Assembly: GCF_947495925.1 (NCBI RefSeq)
Contig: NZ_CANMAU010000003.1
Span: forward strand, 124,001-188,000
Length of the DNA stretch: 64,000 nucleotides
From: an uncultured Algibacter sp.
GTDB taxonomy: Bacteria; Bacteroidota; Bacteroidia; Flavobacteriales; Flavobacteriaceae
Direction of reading: 5' to 3'
Shown one piece after another: positions 35,497 through 44,263 of the stretch. The translations under genes were made by a program, and so were the position numbers. The notes beneath the pieces were generated by a model, which searched no databases, was not told the DNA's origin, and saw only the letters and a program-made list of their open reading frames with translations. Every line of letters begins with the position of its first letter. The stretch's first letter is position 1.

Positions 35497-36063
35497 ATGT
35501 CCTTTTTAGAATTCTACAATACTATGTTAAATACATCATATAAGTCGTATGACGATTTACCGTATTCAGTCATAAAGGTTCATTTCAAAAAAGGAGAAGT
35601 CATTACTGATTATAATGATATAGAACCAGTTGTTTATTTTATAAACGAAGGGATTGTTGAGTTAGATATAAAAAGCTATATGACCGAAAAAGTGATTGAT
35701 TTCTTTTTTGAAAATGAAATGGTTGCTGCTCTAACCTCTTTTTTAACTCAGACACCATCTGATGTTCAGGTTATAGCCTTAACAGATTGTGAATTAGAAA
35801 TGATTTCTTTTGAAGCTTTAAAAAATGCTTATAATAAATCTTTTGAAGCTAATAAACTAGGTCGTATTGTAATAGAACAAGCCTATATTAGAAAAGCAAA
35901 AAGGGAAAAAGACTTTTTATCTAAAACGGCCGAAGAACGTTATGAAGATATGTTTAGCACTCATGCTAAATACCTATCGAACATTCCAGTAAATAAAATA
36001 GCAAAATATTTAGGTATTCATCCAGAAAGCTTAAGCAGAATTAGAAAGAAATTAAATTCCTAA
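35497..36063 (+). CDS. Crp/Fnr-family transcriptional regulator
   Basis: The 188-residue protein has a cyclic-nucleotide-binding-type beta roll (KVHFKKGEVITDYNDIEPVVYFINEGIVELDIKSYM) and a C-terminal winged helix with IPVNKIAKYLGIHPESLSRIRKKL. The beta roll lacks the cAMP phosphate-binding motif RxS, as in many flavobacterial members, so the signal is unknown. A long dimer helix with KAKREKDFLSKTAEERYEDM links the domains. It lies 76 bases before the sterol-desaturase-like gene, which may be under its control; this is inferred from position only. Confidence 0.9.
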   Translation: MSFLEFYNTMLNTSYKSYDDLPYSVIKVHFKKGEVITDYNDIEPVVYFINEGIVELDIKSYMTEKVIDFFFENEMVAALTSFLTQTPSDVQVIALTDCELEMISFEALKNAYNKSFEANKLGRIVIEQAYIRKAKREKDFLSKTAEERYEDMFSTHAKYLSNIPVNKIAKYLGIHPESLSRIRKKLNS

Positions 36064-36106
36064 CATAGGTCAAGAATAATTTTTAGTTAGAAGTTAAAGT
36101 TGCACT

Positions 36107-36114
36107 TAGTTTTG
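36107..36114 (+). promoter_or_regulatory. -7 promoter element of the sterol-desaturase-like gene
   Basis: TAGTTTTG matches TAnnTTTG, 25 bases before the ATG at 36140. This suggests a transcript separate from the Crp/Fnr gene. Confidence 0.45.
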
Positions 36115-36139
36115 TAGCTCCAACAAAAAACTATTAATT

Positions 36140-36916
36140 ATGAAAGAGATTATTTTACAATTACCAACTCCCTTAGAATTATTGTTAGATCCTTTGTCGT
36201 TAACAGTATTAGCGTCGTATGCACTACTAATATTGTGGGAAGAAGTATTTCCAGCAAGAAAACTTCCTAAAGTCAGGTTTTGGAGAATTAAAGGGTTAGT
36301 CTTTTTCTTTGTTTTCTTTTTTGTAGCATCATATTTGCCAATTCTTATTGATCCTGTATTGGCAGAATTTCAGGTGTTTGATTTAACAAATTTAGGAGTT
36401 GTTACAAGCTCACTTATTGGTTTAATTATATATGAACTCGTGATTTACCTTTATCATGTAACCATGCATAAATATGACTTTTTATGGCGTACTTTTCATC
36501 AAGTGCATCATAGCGCAGAGCGATTAGATGCCTATGGTTCATTGTTTCATAGTCCTTTAGATATGGTTGGGTTTACTTTAGTTGGTAGTGTGAGTTTTGC
36601 GCTTTTGCTTGGTTTGCCAGCCCAGACAATTACCATTTTACTTTTTATTATCAACTTTTTAGCATTTTTTCAGCATGCAAACATTAAAACACCACGTTGG
36701 ATAGGTTATCTCGTTCAGCGCCCTGAAAGTCATTCTATTCACCACGGAAGAGGAATACATAAAAATAACTATGCAGACTTACCTTTAATTGATATGGTTT
36801 TCGGAACTTTCCAAAACCCCGAAAATTATCAAAAGGAAACAGGTTTCTATGATGGTGCTTCTCAAAGAATAATTGATATGCTTTGTTTTAAGGATGTTTC
36901 AACGCCCAAAAAATAA
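36140..36916 (+). CDS. Sterol desaturase/fatty acid hydroxylase family membrane protein
   Basis: The 258-residue membrane protein has the eight-histidine di-iron pattern of this family: YHVTMHKYDFLWRTFHQVHHSAERLD (HxxxH and HxxHH), HSPLDM, and ESHSIHHGRGIHKNNYADLPLIDMVFGTF near the C-terminus. Four hydrophobic segments surround the motifs. The family inserts O2-derived hydroxyls or double bonds into lipids; the substrate here is unknown. It follows a Crp/Fnr regulator with its own likely promoter. Confidence 0.92.
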   Translation: MKEIILQLPTPLELLLDPLSLTVLASYALLILWEEVFPARKLPKVRFWRIKGLVFFFVFFFVASYLPILIDPVLAEFQVFDLTNLGVVTSSLIGLIIYELVIYLYHVTMHKYDFLWRTFHQVHHSAERLDAYGSLFHSPLDMVGFTLVGSVSFALLLGLPAQTITILLFIINFLAFFQHANIKTPRWIGYLVQRPESHSIHHGRGIHKNNYADLPLIDMVFGTFQNPENYQKETGFYDGASQRIIDMLCFKDVSTPKK

Positions 36917-36971
36917 TATAAATCCTTAATGAAGGTTTAAAATGAAACCTCTAATTCCTATTTTGGATTAA

Positions 36972-37319
36972 TTATTTTTTGCAAAATAGGTGTATCCAGA
37001 TAATTCGTGATAGCCTAAAATTAATGGTGCTGGATAAAAAGGCTATTAATACAATAATAAAAAAAGTTTGAAGAGGAGCCAATTTAAATATGAAGTTGGA
37101 AATTATAAAAGTTGGAATAAATAAAGCTACGGCTAATGCGTAACTAATAAACATAGCTCCGAAGAAAAAACCAGGTTCTTTTTCAAATTTGAAATTGCAA
37201 TTTTTACACGTTGAGTGCATTTTTGGAATTTTAAATAAAAGTAAATTTCCATTTGACTTGAAAATATAGTTTTTATTACAATGTGGATATTTTTCTTGAA
37301 TAGTAGATAGTATACTCAT
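36972..37319 (-). CDS. DUF983 membrane protein with a degenerate zinc ribbon
   Basis: The 115-residue protein has the DUF983 layout: an N-terminal zinc-ribbon region, then EKEPGFFFGAMFISYALAVALFI and a second membrane helix. The usual first motif CPxC is YPHC here (KYPHCNKNY), so one Cys is lost, while CKNCNFKFEKEPG is intact. The family function is unknown. It is divergent from the AraC gene, and its -7 box lies in a palindrome. Confidence 0.85.
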   Translation of the reverse strand: MSILSTIQEKYPHCNKNYIFKSNGNLLLFKIPKMHSTCKNCNFKFEKEPGFFFGAMFISYALAVALFIPTFIISNFIFKLAPLQTFFIIVLIAFLSSTINFRLSRIIWIHLFCKK

Positions 37320-37333
37320 TTTTAACTATTTAA

Positions 37334-37350
37334 AACTTTGTGCAAAGTTA
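37334..37350 (-). promoter_or_regulatory. -7 box of the DUF983 gene inside a palindrome
   Basis: TAACTTTG (37350-37343, minus strand) is the -7 box of the DUF983 gene. It overlaps the inverted repeat AACTTTG-TG-CAAAGTT (37334-37349), a possible operator. Confidence 0.5.
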
Positions 37351-37421
37351 AATGTTTAGGCTTGGTATTCGCTTGTGTCTATTTCGCTACTTTTTGTACT
37401 TTTAGGACATATTTGTGTGTT

Positions 37422-38294
37422 ATGTCTACTATTTCAGTTTTAAATATTAATCAATTTGAACAGGATACACCGCTTTCCAATTTTTATAGTAGTGATTTAA
37501 AAAGTCATTTAAATAAGAACAAAGTCTTTTTTAGTAAGCCGCATAGTCATGATTTTTTTCTATGTGTCATTTTTTCAAAGGGTTCTGGTATTCATGAGAT
37601 TGATTTTAACTCATATCCAATTAATGCAGGAAGTGTGTTTTTTTTAAAACCAGGTCAGACACATTTTTGGAAATTCACTAGTAATCCAGAAGGTTACATT
37701 TTTTTTCATACTAAAGATTTTTATGAACTTCATTTTACACGAAGTAGGTTAGAGCAATTTCCATTTTACTATTCCCACGAGAATACCCCGTTGTTAGAAT
37801 TGTCCATAGAAAAAGCAGCAATGATTAAATCTAAATTTAAGAACCTGAACGAGGAGTATAACAAGGATTTATTATATCACAAACAAAAAATATCAAGCTT
37901 AATTAATATTATTTATATTGATTTATCACGGGAATATGGAGTTCTTCAATTAAACAATAAAATGGTGTCAAATAGATATGTAGAAACATTGCGGGCTTTA
38001 GAAGAATTAATTGATAGGCATTATAAAACCCAAAAATCCGCAAAATTTTATGCTAATCAATTGAATATGTCTACTAAACATTTAAACAGAGTGATTAAAT
38101 CTATTCTTGGGAAGACAACAACAAATTTAATTATTGAGCGCGTATTACTGGAATCAAAACGATTAGTAGTCCATAGTAAAGAACCTTTATCTGTTATAGC
38201 TGAATTATTGGGTTATGATGACTACGCCTATTTTTCTAGGGTTTTCAAACAAAAAACGAATATGACACCAATGGACTTTAAAAGGCAATATTAG
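37422..38294 (+). CDS. AraC-family transcriptional regulator
   Basis: From the ATG at 37422 the product has 290 residues. The frame continues upstream to 37338, but the extra 28 residues are Cys-rich and unlike the family. The N-terminal cupin-like effector domain has FFSKPHSHDFFLCVIFSKGSGIHEIDF and GSVFFLKPGQTHFWKF. The C-terminal AraC double HTH has KSAKFYANQLNMSTKHLNRVIKSILG and PLSVIAELLGYDDYAYFSRVFKQKTNMTPMDFK. The signal is unknown. It may control the divergent DUF983 gene, which is inference from position. Confidence 0.9.
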   Translation: MSTISVLNINQFEQDTPLSNFYSSDLKSHLNKNKVFFSKPHSHDFFLCVIFSKGSGIHEIDFNSYPINAGSVFFLKPGQTHFWKFTSNPEGYIFFHTKDFYELHFTRSRLEQFPFYYSHENTPLLELSIEKAAMIKSKFKNLNEEYNKDLLYHKQKISSLINIIYIDLSREYGVLQLNNKMVSNRYVETLRALEELIDRHYKTQKSAKFYANQLNMSTKHLNRVIKSILGKTTTNLIIERVLLESKRLVVHSKEPLSVIAELLGYDDYAYFSRVFKQKTNMTPMDFKRQY

Positions 38295-38397
38295 TAAAAA
38301 GTTTTATGTTTGGCGAGGTTTTTATTGGCAATAATAGGTTAAAAGTCTCCGTCCATTAAAGCTTGAGATTGTTGTAAAAAGTAATATAAGAAATGAC

Positions 38398-38405
38398 TAC
38401 ATTTG
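38398..38405 (+). promoter_or_regulatory. -7 promoter element of ychF
   Basis: TACATTTG matches TAnnTTTG, 54 bases before the ychF ATG. A small hairpin, TTTCCG (38423-38428) with CGGAAA (38435-38440), lies in the leader. Confidence 0.6.
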
Positions 38406-38459
38406 CACTCGCAAAATAGAGATTTCCGTCTTTGCGGAAATAATAAAATAAAATTTTCA

Positions 38460-39554
38460 ATGAAAGCAGGCATCGTAGGATTACCAAATGTGGGGAAATC
38501 AACATTGTTTAATTGTTTGTCAAACGCTAAAGCCCAAAGTGCAAATTTTCCATTTTGTACTATTGAACCTAACATTGGCGTAGTAAATGTTCCAGATCCT
38601 CGCTTAGAAAAGCTGGAGTCTTTGGTAAATCCGGAACGTGTTATACCTGCAACTGTTGAGATAGTTGATATAGCTGGTTTAGTAAAAGGAGCTAGTAAGG
38701 GTGAAGGTTTAGGAAATCAGTTTTTAGCAAATATTAGAGAAACAGATGCTATTTTACATGTTCTGCGTTGTTTTGACAACGATAATATTGTACATGTTGA
38801 TGGGAATGTAAATCCTATTAGAGACAAGGAAACCATTGATATGGAACTTCAGTTGAAAGATTTGGAAACTGCCGAAAAGAAATTGGATAAGGTAAAACGT
38901 GCTGCAAAGACTGGTAATAAAGAGGCGCAAAAAGAAGAAGCGGTTTTACTCAAAATTAAGGAAGCTTTAGAGTCTGGAATTTCCGTACGATCTGTAGAAT
39001 TTAGCGAAGAAGATGATTTAGAATTCGTAAAACCCTCTCAGTTCATTACAGATAAACCTGTTATGTATGTATGCAATGTGGATGAAGGTTCTGCTGTTTC
39101 AGGGAATGATTATGTAGAGCAGGTTAAAGAAGCTGTTAAAAATGAAGATGCAGAGGTATTGGTTTTGGCAGTAGGTACAGAAGCAGATATTAATGAATTG
39201 GATGATTATGAAGAGCGTCAAATGTTTCTTCAAGACATAGGTTTAGAAGAAGCTGGTTCGGCAAAACTTATTCGTGGTGCTTATAAACTGCTTAATCAGC
39301 AAACATACTTCACAGCCGGCGTTAAAGAGGTTCGTGCTTGGACTGTGGATATTGGAGCTACAGGTCCGCAGGCAGCAGGTGTGATTCATACCGATTTTGA
39401 GAAGGGCTTTATTCGTGCAGAAGTTATTGCTTATAATGATTACGTACAGTATGGTAGTGAATCTAAAGTGAAAGAAGCTGGTAAAATGCGTGTTGAAGGT
39501 AAAAATTACGTTGTTAAAGATGGCGACGTAATGCACTTTTTATTCAATGTTTAA
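38460..39554 (+). CDS. ychF: Redox-regulated ATPase YchF
   Basis: YchF (Ola1) is an Obg-related P-loop ATPase that associates with ribosomes and stress responses. From the ATG at 38460 the product has 364 residues, the normal length; the upstream frame is not family-like. The P-loop is GLPNVGKST at residues 7-15, the switch region has [19 protein letters not shown], and the G4 position reads NVDE instead of NKxD, as in ATP-binding members. The C-terminal TGS domain ends [17 protein letters not shown]. The leader contains a 6-bp hairpin. Confidence 0.97.
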   Translation: MKAGIVGLPNVGKSTLFNCLSNAKAQSANFPFCTIEPNIGVVNVPDPRLEKLESLVNPERVIPATVEIVDIAGLVKGASKGEGLGNQFLANIRETDAILHVLRCFDNDNIVHVDGNVNPIRDKETIDMELQLKDLETAEKKLDKVKRAAKTGNKEAQKEEAVLLKIKEALESGISVRSVEFSEEDDLEFVKPSQFITDKPVMYVCNVDEGSAVSGNDYVEQVKEAVKNEDAEVLVLAVGTEADINELDDYEERQMFLQDIGLEEAGSAKLIRGAYKLLNQQTYFTAGVKEVRAWTVDIGATGPQAAGVIHTDFEKGFIRAEVIAYNDYVQYGSESKVKEAGKMRVEGKNYVVKDGDVMHFLFNV

Positions 39555-39606
39555 GGTTTTTAACTAAATTTTGTAGGTTAATATGTCAATAAAGTAAGAA
39601 TTTAAC

Positions 39607-39614
39607 TATATTTG
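39607..39614 (+). promoter_or_regulatory. -7 promoter element of the first SRPBCC gene
   Basis: TATATTTG matches TAnnTTTG, 27 bases before the ATG at 39642. Confidence 0.5.
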
Positions 39615-39641
39615 ATTTTAATATTAGTTTAATCTTACGTC

Positions 39642-40154
39642 ATGCCTCTAGTTGAAGTTAAAACTGAAATACGTTCTGATATAAATACTTGTTTTGATAT
39701 CGCAACAGATATCGATCTTCACAAGAAATCATTAAAGCATACTAGAGAGATTGCTATTGCAGGAAAAACTTCGGGTCGAATTACTTTAGGTGAATGGGTG
39801 AGTTGGGAAGCCATACATTTTGGTTTAGTTCAGCATTTAACCTCTAAAATTACAAATTATGATAGACCTCATTTTTTTGTAGATGAAATGGTTTTTGGTG
39901 CTTTTAAATCGTATCGACATGAACATATTTTTTGGGAGGAGAATAATAAAACTATAATGGTTAATAGGTTCTATTTTGAATCACCATTCGGTTTATTCGG
40001 GAAATTATCTAATGTTTTGGTGGTAAAGCGATATATGAAAAAATTGCTGCTTACTAGAGCTGAATTTTTGAAAAAGCATGCTGAAAAACAGATGTCAGAC
40101 AAAACAAAAAATAAGGTCAAGATTATCGAGAATACTCATGTTTATGAGCTTTAA
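39642..40154 (+). CDS. SRPBCC-family (START-like) protein, paralogue 1
   Basis: The 170-residue protein has the START/polyketide-cyclase pattern, with an N-terminal strand-helix (VEVKTEIRSDINTCFDIATDIDLHKKSLKHT), a central beta sheet (LGEWVSWEAIHFGLVQHLTSKI) and a C-terminal long helix (VVKRYMKKLLLTRAEFLKKHAEK). Members bind a hydrophobic ligand in a cavity; some are called cell-division-inhibitor-like with no proof. A basic tail of about 20 residues follows the helix and is absent in the paralogue at 40456. Function unknown. Confidence 0.82.
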   Translation: MPLVEVKTEIRSDINTCFDIATDIDLHKKSLKHTREIAIAGKTSGRITLGEWVSWEAIHFGLVQHLTSKITNYDRPHFFVDEMVFGAFKSYRHEHIFWEENNKTIMVNRFYFESPFGLFGKLSNVLVVKRYMKKLLLTRAEFLKKHAEKQMSDKTKNKVKIIENTHVYEL

Positions 40155-40455
40155 ATGAGATTGAAATACTTAATGTTTATTAGTAATAGAATTTGTTACA
40201 ACTTTAATTTTCTTTTTAATTATAAATATCTGAGAAGGGAATATGTCTTTGTTAAGTAGGTAAGTTAAATAAATATAATCAAATACATTTGGTAATTAAT
40301 GCATGGGTAATTACTTGATAAACAAGATGATCCTGTAATTAAGAATGTGCTTATGTTTAAAAATATTAAGGTTTTTTGTGACTAGTTCATTTTTTTATGT
40401 GTCTTATTTCTTAAAGGCCCTAACCATCAAACCACGAATATTTTAAAACTATTCC
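40155..40455. other. Non-coding gap between the SRPBCC paralogues
   Basis: About 300 AT-rich bases hold no ORF of note. TACATTTG at 40284-40291 could be a -7 box, but it is 165 bases from the next ATG and has no well-placed -33. I see no terminator hairpin or tRNA. Confidence 0.5.
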
Positions 40456-40911
40456 ATGCCTTTAACGGAATATCAAACTGTAGTTAATGCCGACTTAAAA
40501 ACATGTTTTGATTTAGCTAGAAATATCGAGTTTCATAGTAAATCTCTAAAACGCCACAATATAATTCCAATTGAGGGTAGAACAACTGGTTTGATTAAAT
40601 GTGGTGAAATTGTAACATTTGAATCTAAGCATTTTGGTTTTGTTCGACATGTAACTTTGAAAATCACAGCGTATGATGCCCCAAATTATTTTATTGTCGA
40701 GATGACATCAGGTTTTTTTAAGTCATTTAAACATGAGTATATCTTTCATGAGGGGGAAGATGGAACTATTGTGATTAATAGGTTTTATTTCGAATTGCCT
40801 TATGGAGTGCTAGGGAAACTAGTCAATGTTTTAGTATTAAAAAAATATATGAGAAAATTACTCTCCTTAAGAGCAAAGGCTCTAAAAGATCGTGCAGAGA
40901 AAAACACTTAA
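40456..40911 (+). CDS. SRPBCC-family protein, paralogue 2
   Basis: The 151-residue protein aligns end to end with the protein encoded at 39642-40154; about half of the residues look identical by eye. Shared blocks include TCFD near the start, HFGxVxH, FKSxxHExIF, VINRFYFExPxGxxGKLxNVLVxKxYMxKLL. It lacks the long tail of its paralogue. The fold is START-like with a ligand cavity; the ligand is unknown. The pair is a local tandem duplication separated by 300 bases. Confidence 0.82.
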   Translation: MPLTEYQTVVNADLKTCFDLARNIEFHSKSLKRHNIIPIEGRTTGLIKCGEIVTFESKHFGFVRHVTLKITAYDAPNYFIVEMTSGFFKSFKHEYIFHEGEDGTIVINRFYFELPYGVLGKLVNVLVLKKYMRKLLSLRAKALKDRAEKNT

Positions 40912-41093
40912 GATAGATTGAAAGAAGAACTTCGAAGGGTCTATAGGATATAATTTTAATTGCTTAGTTATGATGTAAATCAATTTGTATTCTTTTTGTG
41001 CTTTAAATAGTTATGACTTTCAATTGGAACTGAACATCGTAATTAATGAGCTTTATTTGTAATTATTATAAGGCTCTCATTTAACTTAGTTCC

Positions 41094-41999
41094 ATGCAAG
41101 CAACAAAAAGATTTTGGTATGGTGTGGTTTTAGGGGTTCTAGGGGTGGTTCTTTTTTCTTCTAAAGCAGTAATGGTTAAACTTTCTTATAACTATAATGT
41201 AGATCCAATTAGTATTTTATTAATACGTATGTTGTTTTCGTTTCCATTTTATATAGTTATTGCATATATCTATAGAAACCAAAATAGCCATACTAATGTA
41301 ACTTTAAAAGACTATTCTTGGTTAGTGTTTTTTGGTTTTATTGGTTATTATTTAGCGAGTTATTTTGATTTTATAGGACTTACATATATCAAGGCGAGTT
41401 TAGAACGCATTATTTTGTTTTTGTATCCAACCTTTGTTATTTTGTTTAATAGATTGTTTTTGAAACAAAAGATTACCAAAGTGCAAACAGGAGCTATTGC
41501 ATTAACGTATTTAGGTATCATTATCGCATTTTCAAATGAAGTTGTAATATCAGGCGATGAGGCTTATTTAGGAGGTTTTTTTATTTTACTGAGTGCAGTT
41601 ACTTATGCTTCCTATTTGGTGGGTAGCGGATGGCTAATTCCTAAATTTGGTGTAATGAAATTTACAGCCTATGCAATGATGATCTCATGTCTATGTGTGT
41701 TTGTACATTATAGTTTAATAAGTGAAATAGATTTATTTAGCTTCTCTTGGGAAGTCTATTTTATTGGTTTTTTAATAGCGGTGTTTGCTACCGTTATTCC
41801 ATCGTTTTTTGTATCGGCTTCGATAAAAATGATAAATTCATCAAATTTTGCAATAGTTGCAGGAATGGGACCAATTTCTACCATTATACTGGCTTCATTA
41901 TTCTTAAATGAGTCGTTAACCTTATTGCAACTATTTGGGGCTTTGGTAGTTATTGTTGGAATCTTGTTGGTGTCCATTAATAAAGGGGAAAAAGCGTGA
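41094..41999 (+). CDS. EamA/DMT-family transporter
   Basis: The 301-residue inner-membrane protein has ten hydrophobic helices arranged as two EamA repeats: FWYGVVLGVLGVVLFSSKAVMVKLSYN in the first and LGGFFILLSAVTYASYLVGSGWLIPKFG in the second. The C-terminal ASLFLNESLTLLQLFGALVVIVGILL is typical of the family. These drug/metabolite transporters export amino acids or other metabolites; the substrate is not predictable. It is a single gene upstream of parE. Confidence 0.88.
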   Translation: MQATKRFWYGVVLGVLGVVLFSSKAVMVKLSYNYNVDPISILLIRMLFSFPFYIVIAYIYRNQNSHTNVTLKDYSWLVFFGFIGYYLASYFDFIGLTYIKASLERIILFLYPTFVILFNRLFLKQKITKVQTGAIALTYLGIIIAFSNEVVISGDEAYLGGFFILLSAVTYASYLVGSGWLIPKFGVMKFTAYAMMISCLCVFVHYSLISEIDLFSFSWEVYFIGFLIAVFATVIPSFFVSASIKMINSSNFAIVAGMGPISTIILASLFLNESLTLLQLFGALVVIVGILLVSINKGEKA

Positions 42000-42117
42000 A
42001 ATGATGTTCTCAACAATATTCTATTCTTATTGTTAATTACTTTGTCTATTGCCTATTTCATTTTTTAATTGGTTGTGTTATATTAGCCTTCTATCTTAAA
42101 GAACCACCACATATTTA

Positions 42118-43968
42118 ATGGCAGTACAATCCAATTATACCGAAGATAATATACGTTCACTAGACTGGAAAGAGCATATTCGTATGCGTCCTGGAATGTA
42201 TATTGGAAAACTTGGTGATGGAAGTTCTCCTGATGATGGTATTTACATTCTCCTAAAGGAAGTTTTAGATAACTCCATAGACGAATTTGTTATGGGGGCT
42301 GGAAAGACTATAGAAATTTCTATTCAAGGCACAAAAGTAACGGTTCGAGATTATGGGCGAGGTATTCCATTAGGAAAGGTAGTAGACGTAGTTTCTAAAA
42401 TGAATACCGGTGGTAAATATGATTCTAAAGCTTTTAAGAAGTCTGTTGGATTAAATGGTGTTGGTACAAAAGCAGTAAATGCTTTATCATCTTTTTTTAG
42501 AGTAGAATCTACACGCGATAATAAAAGTGCTTCTGCGGAATTTGAACAAGGGACTTTAATCAATCAAGAATTACTAGAAGAGACATCGCGAAGAAAAGGG
42601 ACTAAAGTATCTTTCATTCCTGATGATACTATTTTTAAGCATTATAAGTTTAGAAGCGAGTACATTGTTAAAATGCTTAAAAACTATGTGTATTTAAACC
42701 CTGGGTTAACCATAGTATTTAACGGGGAGAAATACTTTAGTGAGAACGGACTTAAAGATTTATTATCAGAAAAGATTAATGAATCAGATTTACTATATCC
42801 AATTATTCATTTAAGAGGCGATGATATTGAAGTAGCCTTAACCCATAGTAAGACCCAATATAGTGAGGAATACAATAGTTTTGTGAATGGACAAAATACG
42901 ACTCAAGGAGGGACTCATTTAAATGCTTTTAGAGAGTCTTTAGTAAGAACTATTAGAGAGTTTTATGGTAAAACTTATGATGCGTCAGATATTAGAAAAT
43001 CCATTGTAAGTGCTATCGCCATAAAAGTGATGGAGCCCGTTTTTGAAAGTCAGACAAAAACTAAATTGGGTTCTACAGATATGGGAGGTGATTTACCAAC
43101 TGTACGAACTTATATCAATGATTTTCTTAAAAGATATTTAGATAATTATTTACATAAGAATCCTGATACAGCTGAAAAAATTCAACGTAAAATACTACAG
43201 GCAGAAAGAGAGCGTAAAGAGCTTTCAGGCATAAGAAAACTAGCTAAAGATAGGGCTAAAAAAGCAAGTCTTCATAATAAGAAGTTACGAGATTGTCGTG
43301 TCCATTTTGGCGATACTAAAAACGAAAGGAATCTTGAAACGACCCTTTTTATAACAGAGGGTGATTCGGCTTCAGGTAGTATTACTAAATCCAGAGATGT
43401 AAACACACAAGCTGTTTTTAGTTTGAAAGGAAAGCCTTTAAATTGTTATGGTTTAAGTAAGAAGATTGTTTATGAGAATGAAGAATTTAATTTGCTGCAA
43501 GCCGCTTTAAATATTGAAGAATCTTTAGAAGATTTGAGATATAATAATGTAGTAATTGCTACGGATGCCGATGTAGACGGTATGCATATTCGTTTACTAT
43601 TGATAACCTTTTTTCTTCAGTTTTTTCCTGAAGTTATAAAGAATGGTCATCTATATATATTACAAACGCCATTATTTAGAGTAAGAAATAAAAAAGAAAC
43701 CATTTATTGTTATTCTGAAGACGAGCGTAGAGATGCTATTGAGAAGTTAAAACCAAAGCCAGAAATAACGCGATTTAAAGGATTGGGGGAAATTTCTCCT
43801 GATGAGTTTAAGCATTTTATTGGTGATGATATTCGTTTAGACCCTATAATGCTAGATGATAATATGTCTATAGAAGAATTATTAGCATTTTATATGGGTA
43901 AAAACACGCCGTCAAGGCAAGAATTTATTATTGAAAATTTAAAAGTAGAATTGGATATTGTTGAATAG
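42118..43968 (+). CDS. parE: DNA topoisomerase IV subunit B
   Basis: The ATPase subunit of topoisomerase IV, which decatenates daughter chromosomes. The 616-residue length fits. The GHKL ATPase motifs include [15 protein letters not shown] and the G-rich [26 protein letters not shown] is the ATP-lid motif. TOPRIM motifs are [11 protein letters not shown] and [12 protein letters not shown]. ParC is encoded at 44264-46915, separated by a small ORF, and the two genes probably work together. Confidence 0.96.
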   Translation: MAVQSNYTEDNIRSLDWKEHIRMRPGMYIGKLGDGSSPDDGIYILLKEVLDNSIDEFVMGAGKTIEISIQGTKVTVRDYGRGIPLGKVVDVVSKMNTGGKYDSKAFKKSVGLNGVGTKAVNALSSFFRVESTRDNKSASAEFEQGTLINQELLEETSRRKGTKVSFIPDDTIFKHYKFRSEYIVKMLKNYVYLNPGLTIVFNGEKYFSENGLKDLLSEKINESDLLYPIIHLRGDDIEVALTHSKTQYSEEYNSFVNGQNTTQGGTHLNAFRESLVRTIREFYGKTYDASDIRKSIVSAIAIKVMEPVFESQTKTKLGSTDMGGDLPTVRTYINDFLKRYLDNYLHKNPDTAEKIQRKILQAERERKELSGIRKLAKDRAKKASLHNKKLRDCRVHFGDTKNERNLETTLFITEGDSASGSITKSRDVNTQAVFSLKGKPLNCYGLSKKIVYENEEFNLLQAALNIEESLEDLRYNNVVIATDADVDGMHIRLLLITFFLQFFPEVIKNGHLYILQTPLFRVRNKKETIYCYSEDERRDAIEKLKPKPEITRFKGLGEISPDEFKHFIGDDIRLDPIMLDDNMSIEELLAFYMGKNTPSRQEFIIENLKVELDIVE

Positions 43969-44119
43969 TTTTCAGTAGTAAGTGAATTTAATTCCGTTTT
44001 TAAATATTAATTAAAAAATAAGTTTGGAAATATCTTTAGCATTAAATTTGTTAGAACGATTATAGATTACTAAATTTAATAAGAACATTCTACTTTGGTA
44101 GAGATTAAACTATACTAAG

Positions 44120-44260
44120 ATGTTATACAATAAAGGAAAAGGAGTAAGAAGAAAGCGTTCTTACGATTATTTACATGTTCATGCAAGTAGCGAACAAGTT
44201 CATAGGTTACAAAAAAATGGAAGAGTTATGCTTAATGGAACGCCTAAAAAATCAAAGTAA
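44120..44260 (+). CDS. Tiny basic ORF between parE and parC
   Basis: ATG at 44120 opens a 46-codon frame that ends 3 bases before the parC start. The product is basic, starts MLYNKGKGVRRKRSYDYLHV and includes HRLQKNGRVMLNGTPKKSK. The tight junction with parC suggests translational coupling. I recognise no family. It could also be a chance ORF in the 295-base gap between parE and parC. Confidence 0.45.
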   Translation: MLYNKGKGVRRKRSYDYLHVHASSEQVHRLQKNGRVMLNGTPKKSK

Positions 44261-44263
44261 TTA

